Shown here in pieces: positions 6,654 through 14,728 of a DNA stretch of 15,673 nucleotides. Origin of the DNA: JAJVIP01 sp964405835. GTDB taxonomy: Bacteria > Elusimicrobiota > Elusimicrobia > F11. The position numbers and the translations under genes were made by a program. The notes beneath the pieces were generated by a model, which searched no databases, was not told the origin of the DNA, and worked only from the letters and a program-made list of their open reading frames with translations. Within the stretch, counting starts at the first letter, position 1. The number at the start of each line of letters is the position of its first letter. The stretch lies in NCBI GenBank assembly GCA_964405835.1, contig CAYOPN010000049.1, forward strand, positions 1 through 15,673, read 5' to 3'.

Positions 6654-8375
6654 ATGCCCAGCAATTTGACAGTTCGCATCGCCGGTGAAGGCGGCGAAGG
6701 CGTTATCTCCACCGGAGAACTTCTCACGACCGCCGTAGCCCGCGCCCGCCGCGACGTTTTCACCTTCCGGACGTATCCCGCCGAAATCAAAGGCGGACCC
6801 GCCATGTTCCAACTCCGCTTCGCCGACCATCCCGTTCTCTCCGTAGGCACCGCGCTTGATGTCCTACTGGCTTTTAATGACGAAGCGATCGATTTGCATG
6901 CGGCGGAACTTAAGAAAGACGGCCTGTTGATTTATGATTCCACCGTTTTTGATCCCGAGAAAAAAGTCCCGTCCACCGTCCAACTTTACGGCGCGCCGCT
7001 TACCTCCATTGCGGCCGACGGCGTGGGCCTCAAGAAGAGCAAAAACATGGTCGCATTGGCCCTGGCCGGCCAATTGATGGGGATTCCGATCGACGGTTTT
7101 AAGACCCTCGTGGAAGAAAAATTTGGAAAGAAAGGCGGCGATGTCGCCGAGAAGAACATCAAGGCCATTGAAGAAGGGTACAAATGGGGAGAAACCCACC
7201 CGGTCGGCCGCGATTTGCTGGTTCCGGCCAGCGTGCGCAAAGAACGCAAATTAATCATGTCCGGCAACGAAGCGATGTCCGCCGGCGCCACCGCGGCCGG
7301 ATGCCGTTATTACGCCGGCTACCCGATCACGCCCGCTTCCGATATTTTGAGCTTCATGGAGAAACAACTGCCGCGCTTTGGCGGCGTGGCCGTCCAAACC
7401 GAAGACGAAATTTCCGCCGTTGCTTCTTGCGTCGGCGCTTCTTTTGCGGGCGCCAAGGCGATGACGGCGACATCCGGTCCCGGGCTCTCGCTCATGTCCG
7501 AAGTCGTGGGACTATCATCGATGACCGAAACGCCCATTGTGATCGTTGACGCGCAACGATCGGGACCGTCCACGGGCATGCCCACAAAGACCGAACAATC
7601 CGACTTGGCTTTTGCGGTCCACATGAGCCATGGCGACGCGCCACGCGTCGTGATGGCACCGTCCAATGTGAAAGATTGCTTCTACGGCATGGTGAAAGCT
7701 TTCTATATCGCGGAAAAATATCAGATCCCGGTCATCATGCTTTCCGACCAATCGCTTTCGCACCGCACGCAAACCTTCACGCGTCCCAATCTCGAAAATC
7801 TCCAGATTGGCAATCGGCTGCGCGCGAGCAAGAACGGGGAATACAAACGTTTTTTGGACACGGAGACCGGCGTTTCACCTGTTTCGGTCCCGGGCGACGA
7901 AGGGCTCAATTACGTCACGACCGGCCTCGAACATGACGAATACGGACATCCCAGCTGGTCCTCCAGCAACCACCAACGGATGTCGGCCAAGCGCCATCGG
8001 AAATTGGATTTTATTGCGAAAGAAAAAGGCTTCACGCGCCGCTTTGGCGACGAACATGCGACGGTCGGCGTGATCTGCTGGGGCTCCACCGAAGGTCCGG
8101 TGGAAGAAGCGCTCAACACCGCTGCGACCCACGGGCTTGAAGTCAAAGCGCTCACGATCAAAATGATCCACCCACTCCCTGATGAAGAAATCCGCAGCTT
8201 TATGTCGGGCCTCAAACATGTGATTGTTCCCGAAATCAATTTCACCGGTCAATTGGCGCAACTCTTGCGCGCAAAATACCTGTTCCCGTTCCATTCTTTC
8301 ACGAAATGCAACGGCATGCCGTTTGATCCGGACGAAATATTTAACCGCATTGAGGAGGTAATCCGCCGTGCCTGA
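6654..8375 (+). CDS. korA: 2-oxoglutarate:ferredoxin oxidoreductase, fused gamma-alpha subunit
   Basis: A 573-residue large subunit of 2-oxoacid:ferredoxin oxidoreductase. Residues 1 to about 190 are the gamma domain, recognised by AGEGGEGVISTGELL (10-24) and TYPAEIKGGPAMFQLR (40-55). Residues about 200-573 are the alpha domain, with AGYPITPASDI (221-231), ATSGPGLSLMSE (272-283) and QRSGPSTGMPTKTEQSDL (301-318), the signature of the KorA subgroup. Together with KorB it performs 2-oxoglutarate + CoA + oxidised ferredoxin to succinyl-CoA + CO2 + reduced ferredoxin. No ferredoxin-like delta domain is present, so an external ferredoxin must accept electrons. Shine-Dalgarno AGAGGA (6639-6644) is nine bases from the ATG. 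It overlaps korB by eight bases. The 2-oxoglutarate assignment rests on family signature plus adjacency to sucCD; related 2-oxoacids cannot be fully excluded. Confidence 0.93.
   Translation: MPSNLTVRIAGEGGEGVISTGELLTTAVARARRDVFTFRTYPAEIKGGPAMFQLRFADHPVLSVGTALDVLLAFNDEAIDLHAAELKKDGLLIYDSTVFDPEKKVPSTVQLYGAPLTSIAADGVGLKKSKNMVALALAGQLMGIPIDGFKTLVEEKFGKKGGDVAEKNIKAIEEGYKWGETHPVGRDLLVPASVRKERKLIMSGNEAMSAGATAAGCRYYAGYPITPASDILSFMEKQLPRFGGVAVQTEDEISAVASCVGASFAGAKAMTATSGPGLSLMSEVVGLSSMTETPIVIVDAQRSGPSTGMPTKTEQSDLAFAVHMSHGDAPRVVMAPSNVKDCFYGMVKAFYIAEKYQIPVIMLSDQSLSHRTQTFTRPNLENLQIGNRLRASKNGEYKRFLDTETGVSPVSVPGDEGLNYVTTGLEHDEYGHPSWSSSNHQRMSAKRHRKLDFIAKEKGFTRRFGDEHATVGVICWGSTEGPVEEALNTAATHGLEVKALTIKMIHPLPDEEIRSFMSGLKHVIVPEINFTGQLAQLLRAKYLFPFHSFTKCNGMPFDPDEIFNRIEEVIRRA
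8352..8358 (+). promoter_or_regulatory. Strong Shine-Dalgarno that sets the korB GTG start
   Basis: GAGGAGG at 8352-8358 lies nine bases before the GTG at 8368, within the end of korA. It is the strongest ribosome-binding site in this operon and supports the GTG as the true korB start, since no ATG occurs in the proper N-terminal region of the frame. Confidence 0.8.
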
Positions 8376-9222
8376 TATAGCCCAGACAGCGAAGACACAA
8401 AATTACAAAAGCACGGTCCCGGTCACCTGGTGTCCCGGCTGCGGCGACTTTTCGGTCCTTCATGCGGTTTATAAAGCGCTCGGCATTTTGGCTTACGATC
8501 CCAAAGACACGATTGTCGCCTCGGGCATCGGCTGCTCGGGACGCTTCCCTGTTTTCACAACGTGCTACGGTTTCCACGGTGTTCATGGCCGCGTGTTGCC
8601 AACGGCCACCGGCATGAAACTTGCCAACCCGAAGTTGCATGTGTTCGCGGTGGGCGGCGACGGCGACGGGCTCGCGATTGGCGGCGGACATTTTCCGCAC
8701 GCGGCGCGCCGCAACGTCGACATCACCTATATCATGCTCGATAACTCGACCTACGGCTTGACCAAAGGCCAGGCGTCGCCGACGACCGGAAAAAACTCCT
8801 CGGCGCGGAGCCTCCCATACGGATCTTCCGAAGACAATTTGAATCCGATCGGCCTCGCGCTCGCGTACAACGCGTCGTTTGTTGCGCGCGGTTTCTCGGG
8901 CCAGCTCAACCAGCTCATTGATTTGATTGTGCGCGCCGCAAGACATCCGGGATTCTCGTTCTTGCACGTGATTTCTCCCTGCGTCGTTTTCAACAACACC
9001 TATCCGTACTACACGAAGAACGTCACAATGATCCCCGAAACCCACGACCCGAAAAACAAGCTCGCCGCGCTCGACCTGTGGCAAGACCCCGATAAGACCT
9101 ACATCGGCGTTTTCCACGAGAACCTGCGCGACTCCTATGCGAAACGCACGGAGAAGATCATCGAGCTTGCCCAGGCCAAGGGCAAGGGGGACATGAACCA
9201 ACTCCTCGACAGTTACCGTTAA
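8368..9222 (+). CDS. korB: 2-oxoglutarate:ferredoxin oxidoreductase, beta subunit
   Basis: A 284-residue thiamine-diphosphate-binding beta subunit. Key features: WCPGCGDFSVLHAV (21-34), GIGCSGR (53-59), the ThDP/Mg motif GGDGDGLAIGG (97-107) with the downstream N126 and TYGLTKGQ (128-135), and SPC at 203-205. Cysteines C22, C25, C56 and C205 match the four ligands of the 4Fe-4S cluster known in two-subunit oxoacid:ferredoxin oxidoreductases. Length fits KorB (about 280-295). The start is a GTG at 8368 backed by GAGGAGG, overlapping korA by eight bases. It acts in the cytoplasm as a KorA-KorB complex feeding electrons to ferredoxin; the product succinyl-CoA is the substrate of the next two gene products. 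Confidence 0.93.
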   Translation: MPDIAQTAKTQNYKSTVPVTWCPGCGDFSVLHAVYKALGILAYDPKDTIVASGIGCSGRFPVFTTCYGFHGVHGRVLPTATGMKLANPKLHVFAVGGDGDGLAIGGGHFPHAARRNVDITYIMLDNSTYGLTKGQASPTTGKNSSARSLPYGSSEDNLNPIGLALAYNASFVARGFSGQLNQLIDLIVRAARHPGFSFLHVISPCVVFNNTYPYYTKNVTMIPETHDPKNKLAALDLWQDPDKTYIGVFHENLRDSYAKRTEKIIELAQAKGKGDMNQLLDSYR

Positions 9223-9236
9223 ACCCCGGTCCCGCA

Positions 9237-10421
9237 ATGAAATTCTACGAGTACCAAGCCAAAGCGGTTTACGATCGCTTCCAAATTCCCAAGCCTGAAG
9301 GCACGGTAGTTTTTAACGCCGCCGGTGTGGCCGCGGGACTTAAGAAACTTGGCAAAGGACCTTGGGCCGTCAAAGCGCAGGTCTTGGCCGGCGGACGCGG
9401 CAAAGCGGGCGGCGTCAAAATCGTAAAAACCCCGAAAGAAGCGACCGCGCTCGCCAAACACCTCTTCTCAAAACCGCTCGTCACGCACCAGACCGGCCCC
9501 AAAGGGGAGAAAGTGATGGCGCTCTTGCTTGAAAAATCGCTGCCCAAGATCGCCCGTGAAATGTACGTGAGCATCGTGCTTGACCGGAAATCCGCGGCGC
9601 CCGTTTTGATTGCCTCCAAAGAAGGCGGAATGGACATTGAAACCTTGGCCGTCCAACGTCCCGACGCCATTCTCAAATTCCCGATTGATCCTGTTGAAAA
9701 ACTACCCGCCTACCGAGCGCGCATTATTGCCAAAGCCTTAGGGCTCGATGGAAAACTCATCAACCAAGGCGCCTCGTTTTTGTCCAAGCTTTATGAAATC
9801 TTCATCGCCACCGACGCCAACATGGTGGAAGTAAACCCGCTCGCAGTCACCGAAAATGGGACCTTGATGGCGTTGGACGGAAAAATCGCGACCGACGACA
9901 ACGCGCTTTACCGCCACCCGGACCAGATGGAGTGGAAAGAAAAAAGCCCGCAGCCCGAAGCCGAGAAAAAAGCGCTCAAGGCGAAAATTTCCTACATCAA
10001 GCTCGACGGCAATGTCGGCTGCCTGGTGAACGGCGCCGGCCTGGCCATGGCGACCATGGACATCATCAAACTCCACGGCGGCGACCCGGCCAACTTCTTG
10101 GACGTCGGCGGCGGCGCCAACGCCCAACAAGTGACCGAGGCGTTTAAAATTATTCTTTCCGACAAACGCGTTGAAGGCGTGCTGGTGAATATTTTCGGCG
10201 GCATCATGCGCTGCGATGTGATCGCGGAAGGCGTCATCGCCGCGGTCAAGAAAGTGAAACTGAAAGTTCCCCTGGTCGTGCGCTTGGAAGGAAACAAATC
10301 CGAAGAAGGGAAAAAGATGCTCGCCCAGTCGAAGCTGCCGCTTCAGGCCGCCACGAGCCTTGATGAGGCCGCTAAAACCATCGTGCAAGCCGTTAAAAGC
10401 CGCCAGCGGAGCCTTTCATGA
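9237..10421 (+). CDS. sucC: Succinyl-CoA synthetase, beta subunit
   Basis: A 394-residue ATP-grasp subunit of succinyl-CoA synthetase (ADP- or GDP-forming), which with SucD interconverts succinyl-CoA + NDP + phosphate and succinate + NTP + CoA. Seen: the typical N-terminus KFYEYQAKAVYDRF (2-15), the nucleotide loop KAQVLAGGRGKAGGVK (46-61), metal ligands around EVNPLAV (198-204) and LDGKIATDDNA (213-223), and the CoA-ligase domain motifs LDVGGGANAQQV (288-299) and NIFGGIMRCDVIA (318-330). The length is slightly above the usual 385-390. It starts 14 bases after korB with no evident Shine-Dalgarno, so translation may depend on readthrough or coupling from korB. It overlaps sucD by four bases (ATGA). 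Nucleotide preference cannot be set by eye. Confidence 0.95.
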   Translation: MKFYEYQAKAVYDRFQIPKPEGTVVFNAAGVAAGLKKLGKGPWAVKAQVLAGGRGKAGGVKIVKTPKEATALAKHLFSKPLVTHQTGPKGEKVMALLLEKSLPKIAREMYVSIVLDRKSAAPVLIASKEGGMDIETLAVQRPDAILKFPIDPVEKLPAYRARIIAKALGLDGKLINQGASFLSKLYEIFIATDANMVEVNPLAVTENGTLMALDGKIATDDNALYRHPDQMEWKEKSPQPEAEKKALKAKISYIKLDGNVGCLVNGAGLAMATMDIIKLHGGDPANFLDVGGGANAQQVTEAFKIILSDKRVEGVLVNIFGGIMRCDVIAEGVIAAVKKVKLKVPLVVRLEGNKSEEGKKMLAQSKLPLQAATSLDEAAKTIVQAVKSRQRSLS

Positions 10422-11323
10422 GCATTCTTCTCAACGCCAACTCCAAAGTCATCTGCCAGGGCATCACCGGCGCAGCCGGGTCGTTTCACACCAAGCTTTG
10501 CAAAGAATACGGGACCAAGATGGTCGCGGGCGTAACCCCAGGCAAAGGCGGCACGTCCTACGAAGGTATTCCTATTTTCGACACCGTCCGCGAAACCGTC
10601 AGTGAGACCGGCGCCGACGTCTCGATGATTTTTGTGCCGGCGCCCATGTGCGCGGACGCGATCCTCGAAGCCATGGAAGCGGGGATCAAACTCATTGTCG
10701 CGATCACCGAAGGAATTCCAGTGCTCGACATGGTGAAAGTCAAACACGCCATGAACCGTTGGAACAAGGAATTACCGGCGGAGAAACGCGTGAGGCTCAT
10801 CGGCCCCAACTGCCCCGGCGTTATCACGGTCGATGCTTGCAAAGTCGGCATCATGCCGGGTTATATCCATAAGAAAGGCAGCATCGGTATCGTCTCGCGT
10901 TCGGGAACGCTCACCTACGAAGCTGTCTGGCAGCTCACAAAACTCGGGCTTGGACAATCCACCGTCGTCGGCATCGGCGGCGATCCGGTCAACGGCACCA
11001 ATTTTGTCGACACGCTCGAGCTTTTCCAAAAAGACCCCGACACCAGCGCCGTTGTAATGCTCGGTGAAATCGGCGGGCGCGCCGAAGAAGAGGCCGCGCA
11101 CTACTTTAAGACACAAATGTCGAAACCGTTGTTTGGATTTGTGGCGGGCATCACGGCGCCTCCGGGAAAACGCATGGGGCACGCGGGAGCCATTGTCGAA
11201 GGCGGCTCGGGAAAAGCCGAAGACAAAATAGCGGAGCTGCGGAAAAACGGCGTGGTCGTCGCGGATTCGCCGGCGACCATCGGCGTTACGGTGCGGGACC
11301 ACCTTGCAACGAAGGCGCACTAG
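10418..11323 (+). CDS. sucD: Succinyl-CoA synthetase, alpha subunit
   Basis: A 301-residue alpha subunit carrying the phosphorylated histidine. Seen: the CoA-binding Rossmann region with VICQGITGAAGSFHT (11-25), GVTPGKGG (38-45), IGPNCPG (128-134), IVSRSGTLTYE (158-168), GIGGDPVNG (185-193), and the active site GHAGAIVEGGSGKAEDK with H255. Length is at the long end of the family range (about 290-300). GGAG at 10408-10411 is six bases from the ATG, which overlaps the sucC stop. The last residues (about 295-301) overlap in a different frame with the next gene by 20 bases, consistent with one polycistronic message from korA through the beta-propeller-like protein. Confidence 0.95.
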   Translation: MSILLNANSKVICQGITGAAGSFHTKLCKEYGTKMVAGVTPGKGGTSYEGIPIFDTVRETVSETGADVSMIFVPAPMCADAILEAMEAGIKLIVAITEGIPVLDMVKVKHAMNRWNKELPAEKRVRLIGPNCPGVITVDACKVGIMPGYIHKKGSIGIVSRSGTLTYEAVWQLTKLGLGQSTVVGIGGDPVNGTNFVDTLELFQKDPDTSAVVMLGEIGGRAEEEAAHYFKTQMSKPLFGFVAGITAPPGKRMGHAGAIVEGGSGKAEDKIAELRKNGVVVADSPATIGVTVRDHLATKAH

Positions 11324-12200
11324 CCTCCTTCTCATCTTTTCTCTCCTCACGGCGGCCATCGCCGGCGCCGAAATCCACTCTTACCAAGAAATCCCTTACT
11401 TTCTCCGTCAACTCCAAGACACCCAGCTTGAGAGCAAGCGCATGGAGTGCAACAAAATCATCCATGACGCGATCGTGAACGCCGACTTGAGCGACAAAAA
11501 GACCGTGAAGAAGATGGACCCGATCATCGACAAGGTCCGCATCGCGATGGACTCCGGGTTCGACCGCCCTTATCTCGAGGGAACTTCGATGTGGCTCGGC
11601 AGCGCGGTGGCCTATTTTGAACGGGAAAAACTGCGGAAGACCGTGTCCATTCCGGAAACGGATTGGATGACCGTCCAAACCAAAGCCGCGAACGGCGATG
11701 AAATTTCGATTTACCCCAACAAAATCCTGCTCCACTCCAATGAAAAAACCAGGACGGTGGCGGAATCGGCGGGTATCCACGAAGCGATTATTTCTCCCGA
11801 CGGCCGGCGCGTGGCGTTTTTCCGGCAAAGCGACGGCTCTCCAAAAGCGGAAGTGTGGGTGGTCAATCTAAAGAATTTAAAGCGGACGAAAGTGGCGGTG
11901 CTGGATTCCTGCGCGACGCTGCTTTTCTCATTGGACGGCGGTAAATTGTATTTGCAAGAAACGGCGGCGGGAAACAAAGAAGCGGCGCTTTACAAAGTAT
12001 CCAGCGGCGGCGGGTCGTTGAAATCCATTGGGACCGTGCGCTCGTTGGACGCCATCGTGGCCAAGGGGAAAAATGAAGGGGCCTTGATCGTCCACCGGTT
12101 TATCACACACCATCTCGGAACATCGCAGCAGGAATGCCCGATCGCTTGGGGCGATTCGGGCCGCGAGATCGGCCGCGTCAAAGACGCGCCCTGCCGCTAA
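11304..12200 (+). CDS. Secreted protein with TolB/WD40-like propeller segment, TTG start
   Basis: A 298-residue exported protein I cannot name. The TTG at 11304, inside the end of sucD, gives MQRRRTSLLLIFSLLTAAIAGA, a convincing signal peptide with cleavage near residue 22. The next in-frame ATG (11442) would remove this signal, so TTG is preferred; a GGGA lies about six bases upstream. Residues about 25-110 look helical (YFLRQLQDTQLESKRMECNK); residues about 140-270 have repeated beta-propeller blade patterns such as EAIISPDGRRVAFFRQSDG (159-177) followed by a tryptophan-containing strand, and LLFSLDGGKLYLQE (205-218). It probably works in the periplasm, perhaps in protein binding. Two or three blades are too few for a full propeller alone. 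It converges on the next gene with only two bases between stop codons and no room for a terminator. Confidence 0.72.
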   Translation: MQRRRTSLLLIFSLLTAAIAGAEIHSYQEIPYFLRQLQDTQLESKRMECNKIIHDAIVNADLSDKKTVKKMDPIIDKVRIAMDSGFDRPYLEGTSMWLGSAVAYFEREKLRKTVSIPETDWMTVQTKAANGDEISIYPNKILLHSNEKTRTVAESAGIHEAIISPDGRRVAFFRQSDGSPKAEVWVVNLKNLKRTKVAVLDSCATLLFSLDGGKLYLQETAAGNKEAALYKVSSGGGSLKSIGTVRSLDAIVAKGKNEGALIVHRFITHHLGTSQQECPIAWGDSGREIGRVKDAPCR

Positions 12201-12202
12201 AT

Positions 12203-13156
12203 CTACTTAAGCAAGTCCTTCAGCAAATCCCGTTGCTTCACCAACGGGTCCAACGCCATGGTTTCTCCGGCCTTCAACACCGTCATACGGCTTTCTTTTA
12301 ATTGGTCCAACTCGATCAAAGCTTTGTCCTGACGGTCGCCGGCCGGGACTTTTTTCAATATCCGCTCGCGTTCCCGTTGGTACTCGTTTTCGTAGCGCAG
12401 CCGCTTTTCGGCAATCGAGGCGCGAATACGTCCGATATCTTTATCGAGTTCGGGAATATTTTTGGTTTTCCCAGTGGCCAGTTGTTCAAAACTATCGTGC
12501 AAGATCGTCATGCTGTCGGCCAGCGCGCGCTGGTCGGCAAGAAACTTGCTGCGGTCTTCCTGGAAGCGGAGGTCCGCTTTCTTTACCGCATCGCGAAAAT
12601 AAAGGGACGGAGCGCCGCCGAACAACAATCCCACAAGGAACATCACAAATAGCCCAACGCCGCTGCTTCCTGAAGAGCGCCCGGACGCGCTCGCCTGAAC
12701 GACCGGCATCTCCTTGATTTTTTTCTTCTTATCGACAACACCGGGAACCAGGCCCCGGACTTTCAGCTGATAACGTTTGCGAATTTCATCGAGAAACGTG
12801 TTAAAGGAAGGTTCGGCCGCAGCAACTTGATCGGGAAGCCACGTGATGCGGCTTGTAATCGATTCCCGGTCGCGGTTCAGTGCGTCGGCTTCAAAATCAA
12901 CGGTGGATTCCATTTCACTGATGGAGGCCTCGACCGCCGCGGCCGGGTCCGCCGGTGGTTGTTCTTCCCATGATTTTTGCTCGAAATTGAACCACTCCTC
13001 CATGATGTTTTCGATGCTGCCGATGGCCGCATCAAAAAAAACGTCAGGACCGAACGAGTCGGCTTTTTCGGAGAGCTGTTGTTCGATGAATTTTTGGCGC
13101 CGGTCGCGAAGCTCGGTCAGACGGTCCGACCAGCGTTGAAAGGACGCGTCATCCAT
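12203..13156 (-). CDS. Single-pass membrane coiled-coil protein, unrecognised
   Basis: A 317-residue protein of no family known to me. Order of features: an N-terminal cytoplasmic helical part (1-135) rich in charged residues (SDRLTELRDRRQKFIEQQLSEK, about 10-31), a basic patch KKKKIK (143-148), a Ser/Gly linker (157-167), one transmembrane helix (about 167-187, VGLFVMFLVGLLFGGAPS), then a long charged coiled-coil (188-317) with heptad-like patterns in IRASIAEKRLRYENEYQRERERIL (244-267). The positive-inside rule favours a cytoplasmic N-terminus with the coiled-coil in the periplasm. Its ATG shares a base with the stop of the barrel gene (TAATG), so the two are translationally coupled and may act as an inner-to-outer membrane pair. 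Last gene of the minus-strand operon. Confidence 0.75.
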   Translation of the reverse strand: MDDASFQRWSDRLTELRDRRQKFIEQQLSEKADSFGPDVFFDAAIGSIENIMEEWFNFEQKSWEEQPPADPAAAVEASISEMESTVDFEADALNRDRESITSRITWLPDQVAAAEPSFNTFLDEIRKRYQLKVRGLVPGVVDKKKKIKEMPVVQASASGRSSGSSGVGLFVMFLVGLLFGGAPSLYFRDAVKKADLRFQEDRSKFLADQRALADSMTILHDSFEQLATGKTKNIPELDKDIGRIRASIAEKRLRYENEYQRERERILKKVPAGDRQDKALIELDQLKESRMTVLKAGETMALDPLVKQRDLLKDLLK

Positions 13157-13890
13157 TAAAACTTGGCCCCGATGCCGCCGTGGTACATTTCCTCGCCGTT
13201 CGCGATGCCGCCGGCCAGCGTGATGTAGGTGAACGGGATAAGGCTCAAGTTGATGCCGGCCTCAAACCGCGTGCCGCCTTCCGAAGAATCCAGAGCGCGA
13301 GCGCTCGCCGGGACCATGGGATCGTCATTGAGTTCCAGTTCCGTCTGATCGTAACCGGCGCCAATGTAAGGATGGATAAATGGGACTTCGAAGGAGAGAA
13401 CGGCGTTGGCCGAAAAGGTTTTGGCGTCAAACAGGTCGTGGGAAGCCTGCGTGTAAAGACCTGTAAGGGAAAGGGACGGCAAGCCGGGAACATTGGACTT
13501 TAAGATCCCGACCCGGAGGCCACCGCCGAACGCGTCGGCGTCTTCAATCTGTCCCGCGCGCGCAATCACGTTGATTCGCGCCGGCAAGCCCACTTCGGCC
13601 TGGATCCATTTGGAGAGCAGCGTCGATTTATCGTCTTTTAAAATCGTGTTTTCATCTTGAACGCCGACGGCCGCCACGTGCACGCCGACATCAAAACCGA
13701 GCGGAAATCCGAGCGCTTGTCCGGTATGGAAGCTTCCGGCGCCGACCGCGGCACCGAAATCCTGCGTCATGGCGTCCAGTGATTTTTGATCCACGACACC
13801 GAAATTGTTTGAAAAATCATCGTTCGAAAAAACCGGCAGCGCCGTAAGTGCCACCATCAATCCCGTCAACATCAACCAGCGTGATTTCAT
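13156..13890 (-). CDS. Predicted outer-membrane beta-barrel protein
   Basis: A 244-residue protein with an N-terminal signal peptide (MKSRWLMLTGLMVALTALPVFS, cleavage near 22). The mature part shows alternating strands with Gly and aromatic residues, including RVGILKSNVPGLPSLSLTGLYTQ, LSFEVPFIHPYIGAGYDQT and RFEAGINLSLIPFTYITLAGGI, and ends in GGIGAKF; a C-terminal phenylalanine is the classic signal for Bam-dependent barrel insertion. About eight to ten strands are likely. No enzyme motif is seen. The start is fixed by a GGAGG Shine-Dalgarno five bases upstream. It lies 43 bases downstream of coaX and overlaps the start of the coiled-coil gene by one base. Confidence 0.78.
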   Translation of the reverse strand: MKSRWLMLTGLMVALTALPVFSNDDFSNNFGVVDQKSLDAMTQDFGAAVGAGSFHTGQALGFPLGFDVGVHVAAVGVQDENTILKDDKSTLLSKWIQAEVGLPARINVIARAGQIEDADAFGGGLRVGILKSNVPGLPSLSLTGLYTQASHDLFDAKTFSANAVLSFEVPFIHPYIGAGYDQTELELNDDPMVPASARALDSSEGGTRFEAGINLSLIPFTYITLAGGIANGEEMYHGGIGAKF

Positions 13891-13895
13891 TAGAG

Positions 13896-13900
13896 CCTCC
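13896..13900 (-). promoter_or_regulatory. GGAGG ribosome-binding site of the barrel gene
   Basis: On the minus strand, GGAGG is followed by CTCTA and then the ATG at 13890. It is a full Shine-Dalgarno core with five-base spacing and defines the barrel protein start, in contrast to the weak sites before most other genes here. Confidence 0.75.
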
Positions 13901-13933
13901 GTTATTTTGGTGAAGAAAAAATCCCGGCCAATC

Positions 13934-14728
13934 TTACATCACTCGCGCGTCTTGCCACATGTGAAAAAGTCCGAGCAACGTTAAATGGGGAACATGCCGG
14001 TCCACGCCCGAGACGCCTTTTAAAATCCAATGCGCCTGGCCGCCGGTCGCCATGACCCTGGTGCGCGGCCCCATTTTCTTGCGCAGCTGGAGCACAATTT
14101 CTTTTACGAGGCCGCGGTAACCATAGTAGAGACCGGCCTGGATCGATTCGAGCGTGTTGCGGCCCAAGATCGGCGCCGCATGCTCGATCATGACCATCGG
14201 TAATTTGGCGGTCTTGTTGTAGAGTGCCTCGGCCGAAATGACGGGCCCCGGCGCGATCACGCCACCCAAATAGGCGCCGTCGGCGGTCACGCAATCGAAT
14301 GTTGTCGCTGTTCCGAAATCAATCACGATGGCAGGGCCTTTCCACAAGGCCATCGCGGCGCGCGCGTTCACGATGCGGTCCGCGCCGACTTCGGACGGCT
14401 TGCGATATTTCACGCGGACGCGCGATTTGAGTTTATTGGAGACAAAAGGAACGGTGAAAGGAAACATGGATTTTAATTGGCGCGCGATCTTTTGGTCGAC
14501 GGGCGGCACAACGCTCGACACGATGGCGCCGCGGATGAAATTAATCGGAACGCGTTTTTTTTTCAGGGATTTTTGAATGAAACGCGCCAGACCGTTTGAA
14601 TTAACGGTCGCAGGCGTGCCAATGGTCCAGACGTAGCGGGGGGACGGGTTGGGCGACTTGGAAGGAAAGTCAAAGAGTCCGATCGAAGTGGCGGTGTTGC
14701 CGACGTCAATCGTGAGAACGCAATCCAT
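13934..14728 (-). CDS. coaX: Type III pantothenate kinase
   Basis: A 264-residue CoaX enzyme that phosphorylates pantothenate, the first step of coenzyme A synthesis, in the cytoplasm. Motifs in order: the ASKHA nucleotide loop TIDVGNTATSIGLFD (6-20), GADRIVNARAA (115-125) with the catalytic-type aspartate D117, DFGTATTFD (137-145) for the second phosphate and monovalent cation site, GGVIAPG (155-161), GLYYGYRG (199-206) and TGGQA (228-232). Length and motif order match the family. The ATG at 14728 shares its first base with the glyS stop (TGATG), so translation is coupled; a TTG one codon upstream is an unlikely alternative. CoA produced through this route is used by KorAB and SucCD elsewhere in the window, though not in the same operon. 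Confidence 0.95.
   Translation of the reverse strand: MDCVLTIDVGNTATSIGLFDFPSKSPNPSPRYVWTIGTPATVNSNGLARFIQKSLKKKRVPINFIRGAIVSSVVPPVDQKIARQLKSMFPFTVPFVSNKLKSRVRVKYRKPSEVGADRIVNARAAMALWKGPAIVIDFGTATTFDCVTADGAYLGGVIAPGPVISAEALYNKTAKLPMVMIEHAAPILGRNTLESIQAGLYYGYRGLVKEIVLQLRKKMGPRTRVMATGGQAHWILKGVSGVDRHVPHLTLLGLFHMWQDARVM

Noticed and set aside
8341..9237. 298-codon open frame on the minus strand opposite korB
   Set aside because: korB on the plus strand has unambiguous ThDP and cluster motifs; the opposite translation has no coherent hydrophobic core or motif.
12198..12205. Bidirectional terminator between the convergent genes
   Set aside because: Only two bases separate the stop codons and I found no strong stem with flanking T/A runs across the junction.
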